DNA of 64,000 bases from the NCBI GenBank assembly GCA_963753585.1, contig CAVWCU010000001.1, forward strand, positions 434,001-498,000, read 5' to 3'. Of the stretch, positions 8,886 to 16,783 are shown one piece after another. The first letter of the stretch is position 1. Each line of letters starts with the position of its first letter. The DNA comes from VRUE01 sp963753585. GTDB lineage: Bacteria > Actinomycetota > Thermoleophilia > Solirubrobacterales > 70-9. The notes beneath the pieces are model-generated. The model saw nothing but the letters and a program-made list of their open reading frames with translations. It had not been told where the DNA came from and did no database searches. Both the position numbers and the translations under genes were made by a program.

Positions 8886-9941
8886 GTGCCTAAACTCTCC
8901 TTAGTGGGTCGCAAAGGCAAAATTGCGATCGTCGCGATCCTGGCTCTGCTCGTTTTGGGCGTCTCCGTCGGCTACGCCTACGACACCACGCAGCAGGACG
9001 AGATCGCCGACGGTGTGACGATCGCCGGCGTTGACGTCGGCGGCATGAACGCGGAGGAAGCGAAGCATGCGGTGCGCGTCCAGTTGCTGCGCCCCCTGCG
9101 CCACTCGATCCGCGTCGGCTACGACGGCGAGAGCTGGGAGCTCCCCGGCAAGACGCTCAAGGTCCACGCCGATCTCGACGTCGCGGTCGACGAAGCGCTC
9201 GAGGACAGTCGCGAGGGCGGGTTGCCGGGCCGGCTGGTGCGCTACGTGACCGGCGGCGACGTCGAAGAGCGGATCGGCGCCGACATCACCTACTCCCAGC
9301 CCGCGATCAACCGCTTCGTGCGCAGGGTTGCCGCCGCCGTCAACCGCGAAGCCAAGGACGCGACGGTCGAGCCAAGCGCCGAATCGCTGGTCGTGGTCAA
9401 GGCGCAGAACGGGCGCAAGCTGCGCGACAACCTGCTCACGCGCCGGCTGCAGGCCGCCGTCCTCAACGCGGACGCCGACCACACGATCGCCGCCCGCACC
9501 CACTACACGAAACCCGAGGTGACGACCCAGGAAGTCGCCAGCTCCTACCCGTCCTACCTGACGCTCGACCGCGGCACCTACACGCTCCGCCTCTGGGAAG
9601 ACCTGAAGCTGGTCAAGACCTACACGGTGGCGGTCGGCCAGGAAGGGCTCGAAACTCCGGAAGGCCTCTACTCGATCCAGGAAAAGGAAGAAAACCCGAC
9701 CTGGCACGTGCCCGAATCGGACTGGGCCGGGAGCCTCGCCGGCCAGGACATCCCGCCGGGCCCCTCCAACCCGATCAAGGCGCGCTGGATGGGGATTTTC
9801 GAAGGCGCCGGCATCCACGGCACCGAAGAGACCTACTCGCTGGGCTCGGCAGCCTCGCACGGCTGCGTGCGGATGGCGATTCCCGACGTGGAAGAACTGT
9901 ACGACCGAGTTGACGTAGGCACCCCGATCTACATCGGCTGA
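8886..9941 (+). CDS. L,D-transpeptidase with peptidoglycan-binding-like N-terminal domain
   Basis: Membrane-anchored cell-wall cross-linking enzyme (YkuD/ErfK family). GTG 8886 gives a basic start and one hydrophobic anchor (about residues 12-31). Next comes a region resembling PG-binding type-4 domains (IAGVDVGGMNAEEAKHAV). The C-terminal catalytic domain ends with HGTEETYSLGSAASHGCVRM, carrying the catalytic Cys and His. The substrate strand (SYLTLDRGTYTLRLWEDLKLVK) and GLETPEGLYSI are typical. A divergent arrangement with the minus-strand folate/hydrolase pair leaves 39 bases for both promoters. Its stop codon begins palindromic element D1. Confidence 0.92.
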   Translation: MPKLSLVGRKGKIAIVAILALLVLGVSVGYAYDTTQQDEIADGVTIAGVDVGGMNAEEAKHAVRVQLLRPLRHSIRVGYDGESWELPGKTLKVHADLDVAVDEALEDSREGGLPGRLVRYVTGGDVEERIGADITYSQPAINRFVRRVAAAVNREAKDATVEPSAESLVVVKAQNGRKLRDNLLTRRLQAAVLNADADHTIAARTHYTKPEVTTQEVASSYPSYLTLDRGTYTLRLWEDLKLVKTYTVAVGQEGLETPEGLYSIQEKEENPTWHVPESDWAGSLAGQDIPPGPSNPIKARWMGIFEGAGIHGTEETYSLGSAASHGCVRMAIPDVEELYDRVDVGTPIYIG

Positions 9942-10042
9942 GCGGCGTCAGAACCGGCGCATATCGGCGTCCTCAGTCGCTCACGTGCTGAAGCACGCTT
10001 CGCTCCTTGCGTCCTTGATCTGCTTGGTTCTGGCGCCGCTCA
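9939..10042. repeat. Palindromic element D1 (family D)
   Basis: A 104-nt imperfect palindrome between the L,D-transpeptidase and xer genes. Arms 9939-9955 and 10026-10042 pair over 17 positions with one G-U. Inside are a GCGCATATCGGCGTCCTC segment, a small hairpin (cgtgct-ga-agcacg) and TGCGTCCTTGATCTGCTTGG. The same inner segments occur in D2 at 49302-49470, but with different arms and a different inner hairpin. The left arm starts on the stop codon of the upstream gene. Confidence 0.75.
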
Positions 10043-10076
10043 GAGGACGAGGGCAAGGGAAGGCGAATCCTTCGAT

Positions 10077-10958
10077 GTGACCTGGTCAGAGTGTCTGAGC
10101 GCGTATGACCGAGATCTCAGGGGGCGCAACATGGCCGAGCGCACGCGGCGAGCCTATGGTGTCGACCTCGGGCAGTTCGTCGAGTGGGCGGGGGGTCGCG
10201 CCCCGGGAGACATTCGCCACCGCGACGTGCGCCGCTACGCGGCCGGCCTCTCCTCGGAGGGGATGGCGCCGGCTAGCGTCGCCCGCAAGCTGGCGGCGAT
10301 CCGCGGCCTCTTCGACTTCCTCGTCCGCACCGAGCGGGTCGGCCAGAACCCCGCCGACCTCGTCTCCAGCCCGAAGCGGGAGGAGAAGCTGCCGCGGGTG
10401 CTCTCGGCCGGGCAGGTGCGCGACCTGCTGGAGCGGATCCCCGCCCGCACTCCGCTGGAGCTGCGCGACCGGGCGATGCTCGAGCTGGCCTACTCCTGCG
10501 GTCTGCGCTGCGAGGAGATCGTCAACCTCGACGTCGGCGCGCTCGACTTCGAGACCGAGCAGCTGCGCGTGCTTGGCAAGGGCTCCAAGGAGCGCCTTCT
10601 GCCGGTCGGCGAGCCCGCCCAGCAGGCCCTGCGGCGCTACACCGAGCGCGGTCGCCACGCCCTCGCCTCCGACCCGCGGGAGTCCGCGCTCTTCCTCTCC
10701 AAGAGCGGGCGGCGCCTCTCCAACTCCGACGTCACCCGCCGTCTCGGGCTCTGGGTCCGCGAGGCCGCCTTGGCCGCCGGGGTCTCGCCTCACTCCCTGC
10801 GCCACAGCTTCGCCACGCACCTGCTGGAGGGCGGAGCGGACCTGCGCGCGATCCAGGAGCTGCTCGGCCACGCCTCTATATCGACCACACAGGTCTACAC
10901 TCGCGTGGATGCCGCTCGCCTGCGCGACGCGTACGCCGCGACCCATCCACGCGCATGA
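10077..10958 (+). CDS. Tyrosine recombinase (XerC/XerD type)
   Basis: Site-specific tyrosine recombinase, probably for chromosome-dimer resolution at dif. An N-terminal SAM-like core-binding domain (about residues 1-90) precedes a catalytic domain with the expected residues: Arg in YSCGLRCEEIVNLD, Lys in LGKGSKERLLPV, the H-x-x-R box HSLRHSFATHLLEGGADL, a His in LLGHASISTTQVYTRV and the nucleophilic Tyr in QVYTRV. At 293 residues it has the usual Xer size, and its chromosomal setting beside whiG argues against a phage integrase. The start is GTG 10077. Confidence 0.9.
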   Translation: MTWSECLSAYDRDLRGRNMAERTRRAYGVDLGQFVEWAGGRAPGDIRHRDVRRYAAGLSSEGMAPASVARKLAAIRGLFDFLVRTERVGQNPADLVSSPKREEKLPRVLSAGQVRDLLERIPARTPLELRDRAMLELAYSCGLRCEEIVNLDVGALDFETEQLRVLGKGSKERLLPVGEPAQQALRRYTERGRHALASDPRESALFLSKSGRRLSNSDVTRRLGLWVREAALAAGVSPHSLRHSFATHLLEGGADLRAIQELLGHASISTTQVYTRVDAARLRDAYAATHPRA

Positions 10959-11001
10959 TCGGCAAATAGACCGTCAGCGACTCTAGAATCACGGCCGAGC
11001 C

Positions 11002-11775
11002 ATGGAAACAGGCGTCAAAGAGGTGGAGCTGCGCGATCTGTGGCGCCGCTACAAGGGCGAAGGGGACGCCAGTGCGCGTGAGCGACTGGTCGTCGCCTAC
11101 TCGCCGATGGTCAAGTTCGTCGCCGGCCGCCTCGGGGCCGGGCTGCCGTCCCACGTCGACGACGCCGACCTGATCTCCTACGGCCTGATGGGCCTGATCG
11201 GGGCGATCGAGCGCTTCGAGCCCGAGCGCGGGATCAAGTTCGAGACCTTCGCGATGACCCGGATTCGCGGCGCGATCATCGACGAGCTGCGCTCGCTCGA
11301 CTGGGTCCCCCGCTCAGTGCGCTCGCGCGCCCGCGAAATCGAGGCGGCGCAGGCCAAGCTCGAGCACGAGCTGCAGCGGGCGCCGTCGGAGGCCGAGCTG
11401 GCCAAGGAGCTCGGCGTCGACGAGGAAGAACTGCAGACCTCACTGCTGGAGATCGCCAACTCCTCGGTCTACGCGCTCGACGAGCTCTGGACGGTCTCGG
11501 ACTCCTCCGGCGACCAGGTCTCGCTGCTCGACACGATCTCCGACCCGCGCGCAGAGGACCCGCAGGAGTCGCTCGCCAGCAGCGAGGTCAAGGACCGCCT
11601 GACCGAGGCGATCGCCTCGCTGCCCGAGCGCGAGCAGCTCGTGGTTGCGCTCTACTACTACGAGAACCTCACCCTGCGCGAGATCGGCGAGGTCCTCGGG
11701 GTGACCGAGTCGCGCGTCTCCCAGCTGCACACCAAGGCAGTGATGCGCCTCAAGTCCGGCCTCCAGGCCGTATAG
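11002..11775 (+). CDS. whiG: FliA/WhiG-family RNA polymerase sigma factor
   Basis: Sigma-70 family factor of the FliA/WhiG (sigma-28-like) group. Region 2 (ADLISYGLMGLIGAIERFEP, then KFETFAMTRIRGAIIDELR), region 3 (SVRSRAREIEAAQAKLEHEL) and region 4 (LPEREQLVVALYYYENLTLREIGEVLGVTESRVSQ) are all present in a 257-residue protein. No flagellar genes are in the window, so a WhiG-like developmental or envelope role is as plausible as a motility role. An anti-sigma partner is not visible nearby. The start ATG 11002 follows xer by 43 bases. Confidence 0.92.
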   Translation: METGVKEVELRDLWRRYKGEGDASARERLVVAYSPMVKFVAGRLGAGLPSHVDDADLISYGLMGLIGAIERFEPERGIKFETFAMTRIRGAIIDELRSLDWVPRSVRSRAREIEAAQAKLEHELQRAPSEAELAKELGVDEEELQTSLLEIANSSVYALDELWTVSDSSGDQVSLLDTISDPRAEDPQESLASSEVKDRLTEAIASLPEREQLVVALYYYENLTLREIGEVLGVTESRVSQLHTKAVMRLKSGLQAV

Positions 11776-11797
11776 CTAGCTACCGCTGAGGGTTGGG

Positions 11798-11932
11798 GGA
11801 GCCTGGCCGTCCTCCAGTCGAATTGAGCACCGCGCGTGAGCGCGGTGCAACCAGGAGCGCGGCCTACGGCCGCGCAATAGACAGATTGCATAGGCCGCTT
11901 CGCGACATTCGCCTGGAGGACGGCCAGGCTCC
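11798..11932. repeat. Palindromic element G, multibranched hairpin
   Basis: A perfect 20-bp inverted repeat (11798-11817 with 11913-11932) encloses 95 nt that fold into three further hairpins: caccgcgc-gtga-gcgcggtg, gcgcggcc-ta-cggccgcgc and gcaat-agacag-attgc. It lies in the 416-base non-coding gap between the sigma factor and the EF-G-like gene. No coding signal is seen. It could be a structured RNA, a terminator complex or another palindromic repeat. Confidence 0.7.
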
Positions 11933-11984
11933 TCTCAACACGTCACCGAGTGACGCCCAGATTGCGGAGGCGGTACCAGGGTCT

Positions 11985-12055
11985 CCAAGCTCTTTTAAAA
12001 AGAGCTTGTGTAGCCCGAGATCAGACTTTCAGTTCCGGGCTTTTCGAACCTTGTG
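11985..12055 (+). terminator. Possible terminator hairpins downstream of the sigma-factor gene
   Basis: Two simple hairpins lie between palindromes G and B1: caagctctttt-a-aaaagagcttg (11 bp, near 11987-12009), then AGCCCG...CGGGCT followed by TTTT (near 12013-12046). The second has the form of an intrinsic terminator. Function is inferred from shape only. Confidence 0.4.
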
Positions 12056-12065
12056 TGTTTCGAGG

Positions 12066-12141
12066 GGGCTGGAGGGGCCCCTCCCCAAAACACTCAAGCG
12101 CGGCTCCTGCCGCGCGTTTTGGGGAGGGGCCCCTCCAGCCC
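12066..12141. repeat. Palindromic element B1 (family B)
   Basis: A perfect 26-bp inverted repeat (12066-12091 with 12116-12141) around a 24-nt loop. The inner arm ends CCCCAAAAC and the partner begins GTTTTGGGG, as in B2 (46081-46154) and B3 (63627-63700); outer arm sequence differs between copies. It sits about 50 bases before the EF-G-like start. Confidence 0.75.
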
Positions 12142-12191
12142 ACCACCCCCAACCGCTTGAATTGCCCCGCGCGGGGTGTACCTTCATTTGC

Positions 12192-14258
12192 GTGCCTCAT
12201 AAGGCTGCAGACCGGATTCGAAACGTCGCTTTGATAGGGCACCGGGGCTGCGGTAAGACGAGCCTGCACGAGGCGATGCTGTTCGAAGCGGGGGCGGTCG
12301 GCCGGCTGGGGAACGTGACCGACGGCTCCACCGTCTCCGACCACGAGCCAGACGAGCAGGAGCGGGCGATGTCGATCAACGCCGCCCTCGCCTGCTTCGA
12401 GCACGGCGGCCGCGAGATCAACCTGATCGACACCCCCGGGGAGCCGAGCTTCGTCGCCGACGCGATCGCGGCGCTGCGGGTCGCGGACGCGGCAGTGGTC
12501 GTCGTCAACGCGGTGATGGGAGTCGAGGTGCACACCGAGCGGCTCTGGCGCCGCGCCGACGCCGAGGGCCTGGCCAGGCTCGTCTACGTCAACATGCTCG
12601 ACCGCGAGCGGGCCGACTTCTTCCGCGCCATGGACTCGCTGAAGGCCTCTTTCGGCCCACACGTGGTCGCCACCGAGATCCCGATCGGCGCCGAGCAGGA
12701 GGTCCGCGGCGTCGTCGACCTGATCGACCTGAAGGCGTTCGCCTACGAGGGGACGGGACCGGGTGCAGCCGAGGAGGTCGAGATCCCGGCCGAGCTGCGC
12801 GAGCAGGCCGAGGAGCACCGGGAGAGGCTGATGGACGAGGTGGCGGAGAACTCCGACGAGCTGATGGAGCGCTACCTGGAGGGCGAGGAGATCGACCACG
12901 ACGAGATCGTGCGCGTGCTGAAGCAGGGAGTCACCGACGGGCGGATCTTCCCGGTGACCTGCGGGGTGGCGACGCGCAACCTCGGCACCGGCCGGCTGCT
13001 CGAGGCGCTGGTCGAGGACCTGCCCTCGCCGGCGATGCGCGGCGCGGTGGTGGCGCGCGGGGCCGGGGGAGAGGAGATCGAGATCGAGCCCGACGAGGAC
13101 GGCCCGCTCGTCGCCTACGTCTTCAAGACTCTCGCCGACCCCTACACCGGCCGCGTCAACCTCTTCCGCGTCTACCGCGGGACGCTGGGCTCGGACTCGC
13201 AGGCGTTCAACGTCGGCGTCGGCCAGAAGGAGCGCATAGGCCAGCTCGGCCAGCCGCTCGGCAAGGAGCTGAGGCCGGTCCCCGAGCTGGGGGCGGGCGA
13301 CATCGGCGCGGTCGCCAAGCTGAAGGAGACGCACGCCGGCGACGTCCTCTGCGGCGGCCAGGAGGAGATCTCCTTCCCGCCGCTCGACCTTCCCAACCCG
13401 GTGATGGCCTTCGCCTACGAGCCGAAGTCCAAGGGGGACGAGGAGAAGGCCGCGACGGCGGTGCGCCGGCTGACCGAGGAGGACCCGACCCTCGACGTCC
13501 ACCGCGACACCCAGACCGGGGAGCAGATCATCGCCGGCCTCACCCAGATCCACGTCGAGGTGATGGTCGAGCGGATGAAGCGGCGCTTCGGGGTCGAGAT
13601 CGAGCTGCACCCGCCGCGCGTGCCCTACCAGGAGTCGATCCGCCGTCCCGCCGGCGCCCACGCCCGCTACAAGAAGCAGTCGGGCGGGCGCGGGCAGTTC
13701 GCCGACTGTCAGATCGAGATCGAGCCGGCGGGTGACGGCATCGACCTGGACTTCGTCAACAAGATCAAGGGCGCGGCGATCCCGGGCAGCTTCATCCCCG
13801 CGGTGGAGAAGGGAGTGGAGGAGGCGATGATGCACGGCACGGTCGCCGGCTACCCGGTGAAGGGGGTGCGGGTGCGGCTCGTCGACGGCAAGCACCACGA
13901 TGTCGACTCCTCGGAGATGGCCTTCAAGATCGCCGGCGCGATGGCCTTCAGGGAGGCGATGGAAGCGGCGGACCCGGTGCTGCTGGAGCCGATCGTGCGG
14001 CTCGCGGTCAGCTGTCCCGAGGACGTCGTCGGCGACGTGATCGGCGACCTCAACTCGCGCCGCGGGCACCCGCTGGGAATGGAGCCGAAGGGGGCGATGA
14101 CCGAGGTCAGGGCCGAGGTGCCGATGGCCGAGGTGCTCGACTACGCGCCCGACCTGCGCTCGATCAGCGGCGGCCGGGCGGACTTCGAGGTCGAGTTCGA
14201 CCGCTACCAGGAGGTGCCCGCGCACCTGGCCGAAAAAGTCGTCTCAGCTGCTGGCTGA
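12192..14258 (+). CDS. Elongation factor G-like GTPase (EF-G2 type)
   Basis: A 688-residue EF-G paralogue with all EF-G domains: G domain, domain II (YVFKTLADPYTGRVNLFRVYRG), domain III, domain IV (GGRGQFADCQIEIEP) and domain V. The P-loop GHRGCGKT is intact. The G3 box is DTPGEPSF instead of DTPGHVDF, so the catalytic His is replaced by Glu, and the G4 box is VNMLDRERADF instead of NKMDR, losing the guanine-specifying Lys. Such changes are known in EF-G2-type proteins, whose role in translation is unclear. Start chosen as GTG 12192 because upstream in-frame sequence runs through palindromes B1 and G. This is not the main fusA. Confidence 0.85.
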   Translation: MPHKAADRIRNVALIGHRGCGKTSLHEAMLFEAGAVGRLGNVTDGSTVSDHEPDEQERAMSINAALACFEHGGREINLIDTPGEPSFVADAIAALRVADAAVVVVNAVMGVEVHTERLWRRADAEGLARLVYVNMLDRERADFFRAMDSLKASFGPHVVATEIPIGAEQEVRGVVDLIDLKAFAYEGTGPGAAEEVEIPAELREQAEEHRERLMDEVAENSDELMERYLEGEEIDHDEIVRVLKQGVTDGRIFPVTCGVATRNLGTGRLLEALVEDLPSPAMRGAVVARGAGGEEIEIEPDEDGPLVAYVFKTLADPYTGRVNLFRVYRGTLGSDSQAFNVGVGQKERIGQLGQPLGKELRPVPELGAGDIGAVAKLKETHAGDVLCGGQEEISFPPLDLPNPVMAFAYEPKSKGDEEKAATAVRRLTEEDPTLDVHRDTQTGEQIIAGLTQIHVEVMVERMKRRFGVEIELHPPRVPYQESIRRPAGAHARYKKQSGGRGQFADCQIEIEPAGDGIDLDFVNKIKGAAIPGSFIPAVEKGVEEAMMHGTVAGYPVKGVRVRLVDGKHHDVDSSEMAFKIAGAMAFREAMEAADPVLLEPIVRLAVSCPEDVVGDVIGDLNSRRGHPLGMEPKGAMTEVRAEVPMAEVLDYAPDLRSISGGRADFEVEFDRYQEVPAHLAEKVVSAAG

Positions 14259-14296
14259 ACCCCGTCGCGTGGAGTCCGGTGAACTAGCTTTCAGGC

Positions 14297-14719
14297 GTGA
14301 GCATCTACCAGCGCGATCCAGCCGCTCCGGGGGCGAACGTGAGGCGGCGGCAGGTGGAGTCACCCGACAGCAAGCTCGAGCGGGCGGTCGTCCGCTTCAA
14401 CGAGAGCGACGCCGCCCGCACCGCGGCGGGCCTGACCCGCAGCCTGGGCCGGCCCTCGGTCTCGGTAGGGGCGGCCGCGGGGTCGCCGAGCGAGGTGCGG
14501 GTGACGATCGCCTGGGACCTCTGCTGGTACCAGTGGGGCGTCGACGTCGGCGAGGGCCGGCGGCCGGTTCGGGAGATCGCCAGGGGCGAGGACGTCGAGC
14601 AGCTCGATCGCTCCGCCCGCCACTGGAACGCGAGCCTGGGCGAGGGCGCCCGGGTGGTCTTCGGCGCGCCCGGCTCCCCGGTGCGCCGCCGTCGCATCGG
14701 CTGGCTGAGGCGCCGGTGA
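14297..14719 (+). CDS. Conserved-looking hypothetical protein
   Basis: A 140-residue protein of unknown function. It has a basic, disordered-looking start, a middle part rich in Ala and Val with a WDLCWYQWGVDVGEG segment, and an Arg-rich C-terminus. No known domain was recognised, and there is no signal peptide or membrane segment. Its stop overlaps the GTG start of the RNase H-like gene (GTGA), and it follows the EF-G-like gene by 38 bases, so it is probably cotranscribed with them. Confidence 0.6.
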   Translation: MSIYQRDPAAPGANVRRRQVESPDSKLERAVVRFNESDAARTAAGLTRSLGRPSVSVGAAAGSPSEVRVTIAWDLCWYQWGVDVGEGRRPVREIARGEDVEQLDRSARHWNASLGEGARVVFGAPGSPVRRRRIGWLRRR

Positions 14720-15111
14720 AGCTGCTCGTCAACGTCGACGGCGGGGCGCGCGGCAACCCCGGGCCGGCGGCGATCGCCGCGGTCGTCCAGGACGCCGACG
14801 GCGCGGTGCTCGAGGAGCGCGGCGAGCGGATCGGCCGCGCGACCAACAACGTCGCCGAGTACAGGGCGCTGCTGCTCGGGATCGAGCGGGCCGCGGCCCT
14901 CGGCGCCCGGGAGCTGGAGCTGGTCGGCGACTCCGAGCTCGTCGTCAAGCAGGTCAAGGGCGAGTACAAGGTCAAGGACGCGACGATGCGCGAGCTGCAC
15001 ACCCAGGTGAAGGAGGCGCTGCGCGACTTCGAGAGCTGGTCGATCCGCCACGTGCGCCGCGAGCACAACGCCGAGGCCGATCGCCTCGTCAACGCCGCAC
15101 TCGATGCCTGA
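14716..15111 (+). CDS. RNase HI-like (reverse-transcriptase-like) ribonuclease H fold protein
   Basis: A 131-residue RNase H-fold protein. The acidic active-site residues are visible: Asp in VNVDGGARGNPGPAAI, Glu in NNVAEYRALLLGI, Asp in LELVGDSELVVKQV and the last Asp in HNAEADRLVNAAL. It resembles the short RNase HI family found in actinobacteria and Bacillus YpdQ-type proteins. The GTG start overlaps the upstream stop; the stop overlaps the following glyoxalase-family start by 8 bases. RnhB at 1 kb is a separate type II enzyme. Confidence 0.85.
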   Translation: MKLLVNVDGGARGNPGPAAIAAVVQDADGAVLEERGERIGRATNNVAEYRALLLGIERAAALGARELELVGDSELVVKQVKGEYKVKDATMRELHTQVKEALRDFESWSIRHVRREHNAEADRLVNAALDA

Positions 15112-15592
15112 GCCGATCGACCCCGGCGCCGACATCGGCCACGTCCACCTGAAGGTGGCCGACCTGGAGCGCTCGCTCGACTTCTACTGCGGCGTGCTCG
15201 GCTTCGAGCTGCAGCAGCGCTTCGGAGAGGAAGCGGCCTTCGTCTCCGCGGGTGGCTACCACCATCACATCGGCCTCAACACCTGGCACTCGAAGGGCGG
15301 CTCGCCCCCGCCGCCGGGCTCGACCGGCCTCTTCCACTTCGCGATCCGCTACCCGACCCGTGCCGCTCTGGCAGATGTGCTCGACCGCCTGCACCGCGCC
15401 GGCGTCGAGCTCAGCGGCGCCTCCGACCACGGGGTCAGCGAGGCGCTCTATCTGGGTGACCCCGACGGCAACGGCATCGAGCTCTACTGGGACCGGCCCA
15501 GGGCGCAGTGGCCGGCACCGCAGCCCGGCCAGAAGGTCGAGATGTACACGCGGCCGCTGGACCTGCAGGGTTTGTTGGCGGAGCTGGGCTAG
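15104..15592 (+). CDS. VOC family (glyoxalase/extradiol-dioxygenase-like) protein
   Basis: A 162-residue metal-dependent VOC protein. The N-terminal half begins IGHVHLKVADLERSLDFYCGVLGF, with a metal-ligand His. GGYHHHIGLNTW and LFHFAIRYP supply further His residues, and the C-terminal strand ends DPDGNGIELYWDRP with the metal-binding Glu. It is closest in layout to the CatE-like catechol-2,3-dioxygenase group. The reaction is not identifiable from sequence. It overlaps the RNase H-like gene and meets the convergent protease gene tail to tail. Confidence 0.85.
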   Translation: MPEPIDPGADIGHVHLKVADLERSLDFYCGVLGFELQQRFGEEAAFVSAGGYHHHIGLNTWHSKGGSPPPPGSTGLFHFAIRYPTRAALADVLDRLHRAGVELSGASDHGVSEALYLGDPDGNGIELYWDRPRAQWPAPQPGQKVEMYTRPLDLQGLLAELG

Positions 15593-16416
15593 AAGCCGAG
15601 GATCGCGCCGGCCAGGTTCGCTTTGAACGGCTCCGTGCCGGGCACCAGTTCCATCCCGGCGAAGCCGCTGTGGGTGCGCATGTAGGCGAGCTCCATGGCC
15701 AGATCGCCGACGCCGTTGGAGCCGGCGAGCGGGGCCAGCTGCAGGGTGCTGAGGACACCGAAGGCGGCGCCGGAGCCGCCCAGGAAGCCGCTGCCGGAGT
15801 CACCGGGAATGCCCGGCGTCAGCGTGAGGACGTTGTGGCTCCACCCGTTGCCTTCGTTTTGCACCACGACGCCCTGCTTCGGGCTCAGCTGGGCGATTCC
15901 GCCGCGGAGTTCGGAGTTTCCGTAGGAGTAGACGGTGGAGCCGAGCCCGCCGGGGGCGCCGACTTTCGTCGGGCCGCCGAAGCGGGGCACCGAGGGATTG
16001 ACCCCGGCCACGTCGGAGGGGTCGATCTCGATCAGCGCGAAGTCGTTGAAGGCGCAGGTGTCGGGGTCGGTCTCGCCGGCGGCCTGCATGGTCAGCCAGG
16101 AGCTGTAGACGAGCGTGCCCGGTTGGCCGGCGCCTTTCACTTCCACCGGTGTCCCCAGCGGCAGCGAGCCGCTGCTGCAGCCGTCGGTTTCGGTCTGCCC
16201 CCCGGTGCCCGCGCAGTGCGCGGCCTGGCCGAGGAAGACCTCGGTGCCTTCCTCGAAGGCGAAGTTGGACGTGCACTGAGCCCCTTCGGTGAAGACCTGG
16301 ACTCCCGGATGGACGGTCGCCTGCCCTGGGGGTGCCCATGCCGAGGCGACGGAGGGAGGGACCGCCGCGACAACGAGCACCCCGAACAACGCAACGAGGG
16401 CCTTTGGCTTAAACAT
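15589..16416 (-). CDS. Secreted trypsin-like serine protease
   Basis: An exported chymotrypsin-fold protease. ATG 16416 is preferred over the longer frame because it has a strong Shine-Dalgarno (GAGGAGG) and is followed by a classic signal peptide (lysines, a hydrophobic core, ASA then AWAPP). The catalytic residues are visible: His in GQAAHCAGTG, Asp in FNDFALIEID and Ser in GIPGDSGSGFLGG. There are several Cys pairs. It is convergent with the VOC gene. Confidence 0.85.
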   Translation of the reverse strand: MFKPKALVALFGVLVVAAVPPSVASAWAPPGQATVHPGVQVFTEGAQCTSNFAFEEGTEVFLGQAAHCAGTGGQTETDGCSSGSLPLGTPVEVKGAGQPGTLVYSSWLTMQAAGETDPDTCAFNDFALIEIDPSDVAGVNPSVPRFGGPTKVGAPGGLGSTVYSYGNSELRGGIAQLSPKQGVVVQNEGNGWSHNVLTLTPGIPGDSGSGFLGGSGAAFGVLSTLQLAPLAGSNGVGDLAMELAYMRTHSGFAGMELVPGTEPFKANLAGAILGF

Positions 16417-16533
16417 GCTGAGCCTCCTCTTTGTTGCCGAGCCGGCGACCGTCCACCGGGACTGAAAGCAGCCTACCAAATACTAAGTAGCAACCAGCCG
16501 GCCGAGATCGCAAGCAACTCCGCCCCCCACAGC

Positions 16534-16539
16534 TATACT
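16534..16539 (+). promoter_or_regulatory. Likely -10 box of tRNA-Gly
   Basis: TATACT ends 10 bases before the mature 5' end of the tRNA-Gly gene, in a locally less GC-rich stretch. No convincing -35 hexamer is seen 17 bases upstream. Confidence 0.4.
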
Positions 16540-16549
16540 CGCGATCCGC

Positions 16550-16623
16550 GCGGCTGTAGCTCAGCTGGCTAGAGCGTCTGCTTGCCATGCAGAAGGTCGT
16601 GGGTTCGAATCCCATCAGCCGCT
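16550..16623 (+). tRNA. tRNA-Gly (GCC)
   Basis: A complete cloverleaf: acceptor GCGGCTG pairs with CAGCCGC, D arm GCTC...GAGC, anticodon stem TCTGC/GCAGA with loop TTGCCAT (anticodon GCC), and T arm with GTTCGAAT. The discriminator is T and CCA is not encoded. Its 3' half is repeated at 20647-20688. Confidence 0.96.
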
Positions 16624-16691
16624 TCGCTTCGAATTACCTGCACTTAGGCCGGTTGGTCCTCGCCCCTGGGTGATGCTTCCCTAAATATTTC

Positions 16692-16720
16692 TTGACTGTT
16701 CAAGACGGGCATGGTAAGGC
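16692..16720 (+). promoter_or_regulatory. Possible sigma-70 promoter for the secreted protein gene
   Basis: TTGACT and TAAGGC are separated by 17 bases. The -35 is near consensus and the -10 is weak. It lies about 65 bases before the ATG at 16784. Confidence 0.35.
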
Positions 16721-16783
16721 TACGGCTGTACACCCACGGCCAACTCCACACGAGGTGCCGTGACCCAGTCAAAGGAGAGTCAG

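Noticed and set aside
10077..10958. Tyrosine recombinase as the integrase of the tRNA-Gly island
   Set aside because: It is 5.6 kb away on the other side of the tRNA, has Xer-type length and housekeeping neighbours, so it is better explained as the chromosomal dimer-resolution enzyme.
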